Shown: positions 11,360-21,362, counted from the stretch's first letter. The stretch is DNA of 64,000 nt from Hyaloperonospora brassicae (GCA_947650285.1 CANTFL010001311.1:124001-188000); one strand, 5' to 3'. Numbers and translations are program-made. The notes: a model not told the origin generated them from the letters alone.

Positions 11360-12450
11360 TTGAAGTATCGGATCCTCTATGAGGCACATGATACTGCGTT
11401 GAGTGGTCATCTCGGTCGTGAAAAGACCTACGGCTCAGTTAGTCAATGCTATTGGTGGCCCAAACTATACAAATGGGTGAGAACATATGTGCGTACGTGT
11501 GAAACGTGTCAACGGGTGAAAACCTCACCTTACGCGGCCGCGCCGCTAGCTAGTTTGCCTATACCCAAGAGGTGTTGGTAGTCCACCAGTATTTATCTCC
11601 TGTTAAGATTACGGAAGGATTCGTATGATAAAACGGGTATTGTGGTCTTTGTTGACCGTTTGAGCAAGATGGCTCACTTGGCGGCTGTGCCAGATACCAT
11701 TGGTGGTGAAGGTACAGCGACGCTGTTTATCGACCGCGTGTTTCGACAATACGGCTTGCCGTTGGCAAATGTCTCTGATAGAGATCCTCGCTTCACTGGG
11801 AAGTTTGGAAATCTATCACTAAGGTGCTCAGCACACTTTTGGACATGTCCACAGCGGATCATCCGCAGACTGATGGTCAAACCGAGCGAGTGAATCGCAT
11901 CATCGGTGACATCTTGCGCAGTGTTTGCGCTGAAACGCCAAATCGTTGGAGTTCGATGCTCCCTGTAGTTGATTTTGCGTTGAACAAAGCCGTGCATGCC
12001 TCCACCGGCTACACACCATTTTATGTGAATGGTCTCACACACACTCGCGTTCCGTTAATGCTACCACTTCGTGTTAACGGCTTGGCGGGGGATAGATGGC
12101 CGATCGGCTTGCTGATATGAGCCCTTCTACTGTACAATAACAGGTAAGCGAGTTTCTCGCAACGCGATTGAATGTTTTTCAACATATGCGTGACGCACTG
12201 GCTGATAGCCAAGACAAGCAGAAGGAACAAACTGATGCTAAAGGCAGATGTTGTATTGAACGTTATGAGGTCGGAGACCAAGTTCTACTCAACGCTAAAA
12301 ACTTACCTACAGATGCAGTGTCCGCCGTCTTCAAGACAAAGTTGCTTCCGCGCTTCATTGGGCCATTCACGGTCGTCGCCAAGAAGGAAATTGCGTATAC
12401 GCTCAACCTTCCGCGTAAACTGCGCACAACACCTCGTGTTCGAGGTTGAC
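11360..12450 (+). pseudogene. G2 integrase remnant
   Basis: The zinc finger AHDTALSGHLGREKT ... CETCQRVK is at 11360-11520. The catalytic core follows in changing frames: VFVDRLSKMAHLAAVP (11645), SDRDPRFTGKF (11780), then after a shift HPQTDGQTERVNR (11860), so all three positions of the D,D-E motif are still visible. The C-terminal domain is at 12168-12449 (VGDQVLLNAKNLP, LLPRFIGPFTVV). Breaks occur at about 11580, 11820, 12118 and 12430. Confidence 0.88.
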
Positions 12451-12529
12451 TTGCTTCAGCCGTATCGGAATCCGTCCCATGTGAACTTGGAAGCGCTAGC
12501 GCCGCATAGGATGGTCTTGCCATTGGTTG

Positions 12530-13759
12530 TTAAATACGTATCAGGAGGTCTAGCTGAGCCTCCACACGGGCTAAAGCCAACTCCAACGCTTGAACACGGG
12601 CTCGCATCGCGTCAAACGCACTCTGGATCTTACCCAATGTCTCACGGAGACCACTCAGCTCGAGAAGCACCTTCTCACGCTCCTCCATCGGTATACCGAC
12701 CACCTCCGGCGCTGCTCGATGAGCAAGGGAACCGACAGTTTCATGTGGATCGACGCCTGAAACGACGTCGTCGTCAGGGTCAATACCAGTATCTGGTGGA
12801 GTGGCGAGGGTGCCCGGAGTCGGAGAACTCGTGGGAGTTTGGGACACCTCTGCGGCAGGATTGCCCATACGCCGTTGATGTTTTTAGAAATCGTGGAAGA
12901 GTTCATTACTCGTCCGAGAGCGCTTCTCACCAATAGTGGTGGAACCAGGTGGGTAGTGGGTGGGCCCCGCTTGACCAACACCCACATCAATCGGCACAGC
13001 CGGAGCATAGCATGTGCGAGTCGCAACAGGCCTCTGGCCTTAAGCTTGGCGTAATCATACCGAAGCTTTCGTTCTAGACGAACATCTGCCACATCGGCAC
13101 TTGCTCTGATGGATACCACTATGCTGATGTGTCGTTTCCGATGCACCCAGCAAACAATATATTTGTTTTCGTTCTCCTGAGATTCGCCTGCGAATAAGAG
13201 GATGGGTATACCCTTCATCGATGGATCCGGTGCACCCCGTTCTTGCGTATTAAGTCGCAACTTGTATTGACTTTGAGTCGTCTAGTGGGGTTGCAGTTAT
13301 ATTTTACAAAGTGCCTGTCGCCTTGCCACCTCATCAGGAGATGTTAGCTCAGCGCCTATGGTCCACGCTGCCAAAGAACGACCTGTCGTTTGGCGTATAC
13401 GCTCTTCCACATTGAGTGGTGAAAACAGATAGCCGCGACGACCCTCAAGGGTTGCAGCAAGCTGCATACGGCGCTGAGCGCTCTCCTCTCGTTGGATAGC
13501 CATCTGTTGTTGACTGATCGAGCGGATTAGTGATGATGACATCGCCCACGATAAGTGTTTGATGCGGCGCCGATGGCGCATTGGCTTCGCCACGCTCGGC
13601 AAATGGGTTTGGTGCAGTATGAGGCGATGCCTCTTGCACTAGTTAGTCGGAAATTGTTCTCTCGTCACCATGGATATCGGTATCGCTACCATAATCCACC
13701 TTCACATCGATGCCGAGGTAAGACGAGAGAGCCGAGGACTCATGAAGTGGCAATGCCAT
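12530..13759 (-). pseudogene. Antisense reading frame between G2 pol and 3' LTR
   Basis: A minus-strand ATG at 13759 opens MALPLHESSALSSYLGIDVK. It meets a TAA at 13643-13645 and continues in the same frame (LVQEASPHTAPNPFAERG). After a shift near 13540 it reads ISQQQMAIQREESAQRRMQ and SPDEVARRQALCKI. Further frames lead to a coiled coil near 12690-12530 (LSGLRETLGKIQSAFDAM). Position and general plan (polar N-terminus, coiled-coil C-terminus opposite the chromodomain linker) match the antisense frame of G1. The family is unknown. Confidence 0.42.
12640..12936 (+). pseudogene. G2 chromodomain
   Basis: QFHVDRRLKRRRRQGQYQYL and VEWRGCPESENSWEF form the chromodomain core, ending in a frame that closes at 12936. 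The upstream linker is Pro/His-rich. It lies opposite an antisense coiled-coil frame. Confidence 0.82.
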
Positions 13760-13855
13760 GGTGTTTTGTGTTATGCCAACCGTAAGGTTGAAGCGCACAC
13801 ACACCGTCCTCTTCGAGAAAATAATTCTATTGACGTTTTGTGGATAGGTCAGTCT

Positions 13856-13867
13856 GGTAGGGAAGGG
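13856..13867 (+). other. Polypurine tract of G2
   Basis: GGTAGGGAAGGG lies immediately before the 3' LTR, as expected for the plus-strand primer. It is interrupted by one T. Confidence 0.85.
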
Positions 13868-14400
13868 TGTAACGGGGTTACACGTCGACTGGTAGTCGAC
13901 AGTAGGTGTGGTACACTCAAGGGATAGGATCCCCTTTAAAGTAATATTAGAACACAAGTATCAATTGTTGAAGACTGATGTCTGTCAACCACTGATTACG
14001 AGATCTTTTAATAGGTTTATTCAGGACATAAGTGAGTAGGTTAATTACTTTGTTCTACGGTGTTCTTGTAGGTTAAAAGAAGAAATAAAATTCAGTTCCC
14101 ATTTTGATCAACAAAAAGCACATGTCTCTCTGAGGCGTCTTGCGATCGTAAGGAAGTAGCAACACCTTGTTAAGGCAGCTACTCCTTGTGCACTCAGTGC
14201 GTTTGATTCTTTGAATGGTTTGGTCCCCCTGGAACAGGGACCGTAAGCTCTTTGAGCTTGTTGACTCTTTGATTCGGGTTCTTTGAACCAAACCTTAGCT
14301 CTCGGAGCTGTAGACTCTTTGAGTAGGGTTCGTAGAACCAAAGTTGCTCATTGAGCGTTAAGTCTTTCTCTGACTTAAGGAGCTCTGTTTCTCCGCTACA
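13868..14400 (+). repeat. 3' LTR of G2 (533 bp)
   Basis: TGTAACGGGG to CTCCGCTACA. It is highly similar to 6647-7227 apart from one missing internal repeat unit and scattered substitutions, and is followed by the GTGTC duplication at 14401-14405. Confidence 0.93.
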
Positions 14401-14405
14401 GTGTC
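14401..14405. repeat. Target-site duplication, right copy of G2
   Basis: GTGTC, identical to 6642-6646. Confidence 0.9.
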
Positions 14406-14644
14406 AGGACGCACAGCTCAATGGCCGATCGTGTCAATCATTTTTGTGCGTCATTACACAGTGCAAACTAATGCAGTATACACCATGGAGTGCTAGCGAT
14501 GGGTGGACTTTTGCACCAGTTGGCAGGAAGCGGTCAAACGTTCTTGTTGAAATGATCTTGCGCTTAATTATAACCCATAAACTCTTACTACAGGTCCTGA
14601 TGACTTTGCATCCGTGGGCGTCAGGGCTTCAGATGCGCAAATAA

Positions 14645-14823
14645 TGTTTTTTTTGCAGACTGTGTTTTTGTTATCTCGCTCTTGCATGCAACTGCGCTCA
14701 CACTTCAACATTTACGCAAAGATCTCAGGCGCCTCTTCGCATCACGGCGACTCCTCTTCTGTCATCTACGTCAGTCGCTCGATATATAACGACGCAGTGC
14801 ATACAAAACTCATTCCTACAACA
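14645..14823 (-). repeat. Copia LTR, lower-coordinate copy (about 179 bp)
   Basis: Plus-strand bounds TGTTTT ... CAACA. It is similar throughout to 49474-49653 in the same orientation, including TCTCGCTCTTGCATGCAACT, and contains an ATATAT stretch near 14792. On the minus strand it follows the RNase H stop, so it is the 3' LTR. Confidence 0.75.
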
Positions 14824-14858
14824 CTTCAATAACTGTTTTGGTGCTACACCAGTCCTAT

Positions 14859-14984
14859 CTACTCACGAAGAGCCAGTATCTGCAGCGCTGCTAGGCTATT
14901 TGTCAGCACTTTTTCGAGAATCGCCTCTGTGGCCACGTACGTTAGGTTCAAAATCCCTATCTCAAACTTGTCTCGCACGAACTA
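14859..14984 (-). pseudogene. Copia RNase H, C-terminal end
   Basis: The minus strand from 14984 reads VRDKFEIGILNLTYVATEAI and then LEKVLTNSLAAL, closing at a TAG (14859-14861). This is the typical end of copia RNase H (phosphate-contacting strand, then LADxxTKxL). It joins in frame to KVKF at 16884 when the solo LTR is removed. Confidence 0.85.
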
Positions 14985-15032
14985 TGTAACAAAGTAGCCT
15001 GTTACATGACATTGTCATTAAGGCTAAAATGA

Positions 15033-15076
15033 GGGAGCCGCTATTCACCACTCACTTTTCGCTAACCACCACTCAC
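15033..15076 (+). repeat. Left TIR of nested MULE-like element
   Basis: About 44 bp, inverted match to 16437-16480 with a few mismatches. Confidence 0.85.
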
Positions 15077-15664
15077 ATCAATTAAAATACATTGTGATTG
15101 GCCAATTTGATAAGAATTAAAAACAGTAATATCGATCTTACTCAGTACCAACGATTCCTTATTAGCTGCACAGCCATCGACAATCAAAAACCGATCACGT
15201 CTCCGGCATGGATCGTTGCCATGAACATTTCGACACCAGCTATGCTAGTCTATAAAATGCGCGGGCTGCTCTTAACTCACGTTTCTGCTTATGAAGGCTA
15301 TATTATGACTATTCTGCACACTAGGCGAGTCGGGAATAAAAAAGAAGGCGACATTAAAGCTGTTACTTTGCAGTGTTCATGCGCACCAAAAGTGACAGCA
15401 GCTGCCGCATTTAACACACGAGCTCATTAACTGTCCGCATTACGTTAAATCGTATCACTGACCTCGAGTGCAATGTATTGTCGGCATGGCGACACATTTG
15501 CCGCCTGTATAATTTTTGATGGAGATGTTGAGGAATCTCCGGTACCCTACACAAGAAACGCTCCGTTAAAAAATCCCTAGTACAACCGAGCAAAACAACA
15601 ACAAAGCAGAAACAAGTTATTTTGAAATTGGTACGTAGCTAAAAGAATAGTTCGCTAATGATCA

Positions 15665-16330
15665 TCACAACCGATCGCGAACAGTTTGACTTGTTGATAC
15701 CGGAAAAGGGCTGATCCGTCCCAAAGCCAAGGATCCAATACTGACTAGCCAAGAGTCGTTCTTCACAGCAATTCGCTTCACCACCCGCGGACATCCAGTA
15801 TCTACACCTCCGCTCGTCTCCACAAACGCGTTGTAAAATTTAGTCACGTTCAGGTAAATGCTGTCTCCACTGCTAGTAAGGATGCTGTCAGTAATCGTAT
15901 CATACGCACCAAATACTTCGTCACCGAACTCGATATTGTACACCTTTCGAGCACTCACCATTGGCGCTAGATCCATCGATCTCGAAACTCATGAGGCCAT
16001 GGACGATTGCATTGATACGCTAAATCCGGTGTTCGACTGGCATCGAGTTCAGACACAGACGCTCACACTTTTGGCGGAATATCACGGTGGCGCACATTTC
16101 TGTCTACCTGTAAGAGATGATCGACTTGACGATACCGGACTCGGGTATTTGTCGTCGAATCTCACGTAGAGATCGTAGTGCACATGCTTCTCGTCTTTCG
16201 AGAACACTGGTTCGAATGTAATGGTGTAGGAGGCGGAGACAGAGGAATCCTCTGGCCAAACGTAGATGGAGAGCTCTGGCCATGGCTTGACCGGATGAGC
16301 TTGAAGACCTCGCGCACCTTTTCAACGACG
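15665..16330 (-). pseudogene. Gene fragment carried by the nested MULE-like element
   Basis: The minus strand contains two protein-like stretches with no resemblance to transposases that I recognise. Near 16300-16120 there is PELSIYVWPEDSSVSASYTI followed by HVHYDLYVRFDDKYPSP. At 15976-15665 there is VYNIEFGDEVFGAYDTITDS followed by SIYLNVTKFYNAFVETSGG. They look like beta-rich globular sequence from a host gene, joined by a broken stretch with stops. Function unknown. This suggests Pack-MULE-style capture. Confidence 0.5.
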
Positions 16331-16436
16331 ATTTAGTTTCGCGTTAAATTTGCGTTTGATCAAAATTATTTTTATCAATTTACATTTAGCCAATCACAGC
16401 GCGAGATTAAGTATGAAGATCCTTAGTTAAATGGGG

Positions 16437-16480
16437 GTTAGTGGTGGTTAGCGAAAATTGAGTGGTGAATAGCGGGTCCT
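16437..16480 (-). repeat. Right TIR of nested MULE-like element
   Basis: Inverted copy of 15033-15076. Both arms contain two CACCACTMAC boxes. Confidence 0.85.
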
Positions 16481-16883
16481 CTAAAAGGACGATAAATGAT
16501 AATACGCTAAATATTCTTCTATCGATATCACTTAGCGTAGAGATATTATTGTGACGACCAAAGGATATACTCATTGGTTGATGTTGAGATGTAATCAACC
16601 CACTAATCGCTGCTAGAGCGCGCAATGGGTGGTGAGTTGACGTCATCATATGTTTAGTTATATCAATATAATTGAAGTCAGAAGGAACGAATGAAACAAG
16701 AGTTATAGGATTTAATTGTATTAAATTCCAGTTTTACTTTTACCACATTTATAGTCCTTAACTTTGTCGCTTACCTTCCTCTTTATAAGTGCAATACATA
16801 ACATGGCACAGATCTTCACTGTCGTCAGTGAAAGTTAGCTCCGTACTAATAGACCAGCACGCATTTGTCGGTGCTCCGTTACA

Positions 16884-17260
16884 AACTTCACCTTTATTTT
16901 TACGTGCTTCTGTGCGCCCGGCGTCGCTTCGGCCTTCAGTTTCTTCATAGCCGCTTCATTGTCCACATAACCGCTCATCGGCAGATTAACTTGCACACTA
17001 ACCTCTTCCAGAAAATTGTAGAACACAGTAGTTCCGTCAGACCCACAGCGGCCGCCACGAACTCGGCCACTGCTGTTGACAGTGTCACATCTGACTGCTG
17101 CTTCACTCGACACAACACCGGTACATTGCCTACGTACACCATAGCTTCGCTATTTGACTTACAAATTGCTCTGCCCGGTGCATAATCCACGTCTATGTAA
17201 AATGGAAGACGCACTGTGCTCGTCAAAGTGTCTATCCCCGTCGTCGCTCAGTCCTCGCTC
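16884..17260 (-). pseudogene. Copia RNase H, main part
   Basis: The minus strand reads DVDYAPGRAICKSNSEAMVY, then QQSDVTLSTAVAEFVAAA, then GYVDNEAAMKKLKAEATPG and KHVKIKVKF. These are the copia RNase H landmarks (DADWAG-like, KQ.xxxLSTAEAEY-like, DNxxA). A frame change falls near 17030. It ends at the solo LTR insertion. Confidence 0.88.
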
Positions 17261-17289
17261 CTCGTACACGGCTCCGTCACCTCTCATCG

Positions 17290-18290
17290 TGATCTTTAGC
17301 TCGCGGTGCCTGCGAGGTACCGCAGAATCCGCTTTGCGACCTTGAGGTCGGTGGTATGTTGGTGCATGACTATGACGTGTCGCACGGTGTACTGCGTAGG
17401 CGACGTCGACTCAACTGCACCGAGAGATTTAGGGAAGGCTGCCGACCAGCGACTAAAATCACTGCATAATCGTTTGTTTTGTGATAACGGTTTCTGTTGA
17501 CAGGCATCTGACGTGCGCTTCCATGGTCTGGCTCGAGTGAAGACTCGTCCGCCCCCGCGCACGCACTGTTTTGTTACTTCCATTCCATCTTTGTGCAGTA
17601 ATTAAACAATGGATTGTTCCTGATCGATCGTATATTCAGCTTCGTCCGTGTAGCTGATTCACAATTTAAGTGATCGGCTGGTTCCGATCGCTTAAGCTTA
17701 AGCGACTTCATCGCGTTGAAAGAGTCGACCATCGGCTTCCCGTTCGTCGCGGTTGCTAGTAGGTCGCTTAAATACGTTTTCACTATTGCTGTGTCTTCGC
17801 TCGATGTCCTAAAGTACACACACGAGTCAGTGACTGACTGCTTGTACACGATGTCCGCTAACGTCTTGTCTAACATCTTGTTTGATAGTCTACTGGCTTG
17901 TTTCAGCCCGCACAGGTCCTTTACAAGCTTCAAATGCGCTTCACTTTTGTCTTTCGTATTGACATGCGACAGCTCTTTTTTGCGGACAGTTATGCCTTCT
18001 AGCACCCGTAGACGTTGATCATGTCTTTTTTAGACGCCTTCAGGTGCGCGCTCGGCATATCGAAGTGTAAAGCTCGCACGCCTGGAGGCGAATCACTGCC
18101 AGAATAATTTTCACGCTCGTGATGTTGAATACTGCAGACGACGTAAGGTGGTAATCGCGCAACGGCTTGTTCGTCGCCGCGTGTTACGAGTCGCGCTTTG
18201 TTGCGCTCCACTGCTACATTAACGTCCTTTTTCTTTCACGAGCCCCTTTTCGATCGCAACAAAGGCATGTGCTTGTCTCGCTTGACCAGC
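17290..18290 (-). pseudogene. Copia reverse transcriptase remnant
   Basis: Minus-strand pieces: NKARLVTRGDEQ and VRALHFDMPSAHLKAS (18211-17999); DLCGLKQASRLSNKML and TYLSDLLATATN (18005-17574); and VAKRILRYLAGTAS (about 17300). The catalytic YVDD box reads YLSD, so one Asp is lost. Stops and shifts separate the parts. Confidence 0.85.
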
Positions 18291-18499
18291 GTCAATTTTT
18301 TATGACATTGAAGACCTGATCTTTACTTTACACGCTTTATTAAATGTGTGTATCTGGCGTGTTAAGCGACGCTCGGTACGACCCAAAGTCCCGGGATGCC
18401 GAAAGCTCCTTACCTGACTTAAGTCTCGCCATGGCGGACGTAACGACCAACGACGCAGCAATAGATATGTTTTCTCTATGCGGTGAAGGGATGGCTTGA

Positions 18500-19500
18500 T
18501 TACCTTCGCTCTATTTTGCAGATTGCTTGCGATGTCGCGTTGAAAATTCTATAGAACGCTTCTATCTCACATTTGTTGCTTGACACATCATTTGTGTGTC
18601 GTTGTCACGAACAACTCTTTCGGCTTTCCCATTCGACTTTGGTCGATAGTGCGCGCGGCTCATTGACTTTTCGGATAGCGCACTTGCTCTCGTGACGCTT
18701 ACCGTATTGTCACGCACTGTCTCTGCGAATGTTGCGCTCGTGGAGTTCGTGGTGTTGCCACGGGCTTTCTCCTTCATTCAGCCACTCGCTGAACTTGCAT
18801 TCGGAGATGGCTCTTTTTCGTCTTGCATCGTCGATATCGATCGGTTTAAAAAAGGGTTATGACACCGCATTAGATCTTGCAGTGCTCGCGTCACCGCGAG
18901 TCGGCTCCTCCCGTTCTTGATCTCGAACCATCTCCTGTAAGCAAGTGCTATAGCTTGTCTTCTTCCTCGGACTTTAGTACTCGACACAGCTGCGGATTTG
19001 ATACCGCAGTGAGTGTGGTGGAGCGGAGATAAGAAACTTGCTATTGTGATCCCGCCTCTTCACTGGTGTCCAGGCTACCAACTATTAGAGGGGGCACTCC
19101 GTTTCTGTAAATAATTTCTTCCTCAGCTTGTGAATATGTCGGTAGTGGGCTGCACGCTTCTCGGTAGAATGGTGTGGATGCCAAACTTGACCGTGTATAA
19201 GACGTGGGTGATCGTTTAGAAATCGTCAAATGGTCACTGATCATTTGTAGGTACTCCATATGAGCCACCTGGATCTCAACGAGATGGCCTTGTCCAACAT
19301 GTAGACCTTGACTGCTTTAACTTCAGAACACGTTAGCTGTCTCGCGATATTTATCACCATTAATTTCTCGCTGCGCCCTATTGCAGTTGTCTTGATGCCT
19401 GAGATAGTCCTAAGCGCACCTGGCCAAATAAATATGGTGCTGCACTTGCACAGAAGAATAGCGCAATTCGTACTGTCGTCGGGAGGCCTTAAACCCAACC
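18500..19500 (-). pseudogene. Copia integrase-RT linker remnant
   Basis: The minus strand near 19330-19250 reads KAVKVYMLDKAISLRSR, resembling the KGYRVYxxxxxxIxxSRDV segment after copia integrase. Below it, charged and polar frames (18987-18562) with HYRPKSNGKAERVVRD correspond to the variable linker. Heavily decayed; the exact domain call is uncertain. Confidence 0.5.
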
Positions 19501-19539
19501 CGGAAGAGATGACGCGTACCTTTTAAACTAAATTGAACT

Positions 19540-20030
19540 ATATCGGATGTAAGCCAATTAAAATAAGAAACCTAAGTTCTATCATATCTATGCCAAAGGC
19601 ACTCGCCATGTGCCGTCCAATGAATCCCTATTATACTTCTACCCCGTAGGCTCTAGATTGATCTCACGCCTGTCTCAGGTTAGGATCCGATATAGGATTG
19701 CCTCTATTCGATCGGATCCACTTTGGGATCGGATTCTCTCTAAACTAGGATCCACTCTTACACTGGATTTCCCGGATCGTATCGACTCTGGGTTTTGATC
19801 CTCTCTTAAATAAAATCCCTCTTAAATTTGGATCCAGTGGTCGTGATCAAACCATCTGCACTTCCCTCCAGACCGGGCTGCACGCTAACCATTTACTGAT
19901 GCATATCTTTAATCCACTTTTCCACATGAAACTTACGATGTAAAATAAATGTCTTGTAGTGAAAACGACTAGCTTGCTCTAATCAATACATTGAGCCCCT
20001 TGATATCGTCGATAATTCTCACGATTTATT
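19540..20030. other. Unassigned block with recurring GGATC words
   Basis: Sits between copia integrase and linker sequence and does not resemble either. Between about 19680 and 19850, GGATC or its complement recurs irregularly, mostly at intervals of a few tens of bases (for example TAGGATCCGATA, CGGATCCACTTTGGGATCGG, TAGGATCCACTC, TTGGATCCAGTGG). It is probably a small insertion with degenerate short repeats. No coding evidence. Confidence 0.4.
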
Positions 20031-20048
20031 GATTTGGTGCCTCTGTTT

Positions 20049-20800
20049 TTATAGCGACGCATTTGCCGGCATCGTAAAAACGCGGCACGTCGACCCAAAC
20101 GCGACGACGTCGACGACTCTCACTGATATAAAGTGAGGGCTTTCAGCTGCAATGTTTGTTCCGCGTTTGAGCACTCCGACATACGATATAAAATGAATGC
20201 GGCGAACAGGGCTGTATAGCCCCATTAGCCGTGTGGAAGTAGGCTGCCAAAGATAATGCATCGAACCATATTCATTACGGTTCGGTGCATACACCCAACT
20301 TTGTCGTTTATGCGGACTCGTTGCACTCAATTGTCTGTCGCCCAAGCCAGTTTTGTGGCAAAGAACGTCAAGTTTCCGATACTTACTTCCTCCTTGTAAC
20401 CCGAGGACGTGCACATTCACGTTAAATTTTCGTTGAAGGAACGTCATGAAATGCTGGAACTTTTGCGCCGCTTCGTTCTTTGACCTGGCGACAAACACTC
20501 AAACGTAATTTGACTTGTGATCAACAAAACTGATCAGATACCGCTTTTTGCGCTTGTACATGGAAGAGTATTGGATATTTTATTGTCGCTGTAAATGATC
20601 ACAACGACGATGTTGATCAGCGCATTGAGCTCGCTGTCTTCCTTCGACTGTGCGTTTTTCGTTTGCTTTCCCTCTGTGCACGCGTTACAGTTCTTTCAAA
20701 TGTAGTCGGTGACCTCGATTCCATTCGCGCAATATGCTACCAAACGCCTAAGTTCGTCGTAGTTAAGATGAACATGTCTGCAATGAAAAATTTAAACTAA
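20049..20800 (-). pseudogene. Copia gag-pre-integrase and integrase remnant
   Basis: Minus strand, gag-pre-integrase finger near 20780-20650: HLNYDELRRLVAYCANG then CNACTEGKQTK. Integrase core follows: KRYLISFVDHKSNYV (20560), VARSKNEAAQKFQHFMTFL, and a C-terminal part with FGSTCRVF near 20060. The first catalytic Asp (FVDHKS) is visible. The DNGGEF-type second motif is degenerate. Stops at about 20505 and 20700. Confidence 0.85.
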
Positions 20801-20966
20801 CTCTCTGTTTCGTCGTTTCATGCGGCTCATACCTTTCGATCGCGTTCATAATCACGTCCTATCAAACACTCGATCTCTCCTACTAATTCCACGGTCCACG
20901 ACCTGGGCGGTATGCTTTATGTGTATACCAATTACGACGCTAACGATATCAACGTCTGCATGCTTG

Positions 20967-21312
20967 TGACATGACTGAGACGTCATCTCCACTTCAACTT
21001 GGTCCGACCAGTTGTTAGTTCATTGCATATCATTACCAACCAGACCAGAAGCAGCAAGTATGAACCCACGCGCATGGGACGTAGTACACAGCGGTACAGA
21101 GTATCTGTAGAGCGCTCCCGATACACAGAGCAGTGGTATAGAGTATCTGTAGAGCGCTCACGACACACAGAGCAGTGGTATAGAGTATCTGTAGAGCGCC
21201 ACGCGCTATCGCTAACATTCAATTCATTCTCATTTTTACCACAAACCCCAGAGTCGCCTTCAAACAAGCTCCTCTGGCTTGATCGGTCCCTCTTCCAGCC
21301 AAAGGCCTGTCA
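20967..21312 (+). repeat. Array LTR 1 (346 bp)
   Basis: TGACATGACTG to GGCCTGTCA. It carries three copies of a 42-bp unit (GTATAGAGTATCTGTAGAGC and following), two more than interior LTRs. Confidence 0.93.
21223..21238 (+). promoter_or_regulatory. Oomycete-type core promoter (Inr plus FPR) in array LTR
   Basis: TTCATTCT fits the oomycete initiator consensus YTCAYTYY. It is directly followed by CATTTTTA, one mismatch from the FPR consensus MAWTTTNC. The same pair occurs in all seven LTRs (for example 25537-25552), so each unit has a candidate start site about 80-90 bp before the LTR end. Consensus from published Phytophthora promoter work; activity not shown. Confidence 0.55.
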
Positions 21313-21313
21313 T

Positions 21314-21327
21314 TTTGATTAATCAAA
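21314..21327. other. 14-bp palindrome at the primer-site position of G4
   Basis: TTTGATTAATCAAA is a perfect palindrome that starts two bases after the LTR. It is conserved in all six units. A TGG-starting primer binding site, as expected for a tRNA primer, is not seen here. Confidence 0.6.
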
Positions 21328-21362
21328 TTTGAATCGGAGCTGAAGAATCCCTTCCCATCGCC

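Larger units (their letters stand above)
6647..14400 (+). mobile_element. Complete Ty3/gypsy element G2, chromodomain type, inactivated
   Basis: A full-length insertion bounded by two LTRs (6647-7227 and 13868-14400) and a perfect 5-bp duplication GTGTC. Internal order is primer-site candidate, gag, protease, RT, RNase H, integrase, chromodomain, antisense frame, polypurine tract. The coding part has many stops and frameshifts, and the protease Asp is mutated, so it cannot move by itself. The pol proteins resemble those of G1 but form a distinct lineage with different LTRs. Confidence 0.95.
15033..16480. mobile_element. MULE-like TIR element nested in the solo LTR (1448 bp)
   Basis: Terminal inverted repeats of about 44 bp: left GGGAGCCGCTATTCACCACT, right end read inward AGGACCCGCTATTCACCACT, both continuing through TTTTCGCTAACCACCACT. 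The 9-bp flanks CTAAAATGA (15024-15032) and CTAAAAGGA (16481-16489) match at 8 of 9 positions, the duplication size typical of Mutator-like elements. No transposase was recognised inside, so it is non-autonomous. It carries a gene-like fragment on the minus strand. Confidence 0.75.
14985..16883 (+). mobile_element. Solo gypsy LTR of the G1 family inside copia RNase H
   Basis: Left piece 14985-15032 (TGTAACAAAGTAGCCTGTTA ...) and right piece 16490-16883 (family core GCTAGAGCGCGCAATGGG near 16614) together make about 440 bp of the 429-bp LTR family. The two are separated by a TIR element. Flanks AACTA (14980-14984) and AACTT (16884-16888) are a near-perfect 5-bp duplication. Removing the LTR restores the copia codons for KVKFVRDKF, so the insertion point is certain. 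No internal gypsy sequence remains. Confidence 0.85.

Noticed and set aside
15098..15430. 110-codon plus-strand frame inside the nested MULE-like element
   Set aside because: No motif, low-complexity neighbours, and the protein-like content of the element is on the other strand.
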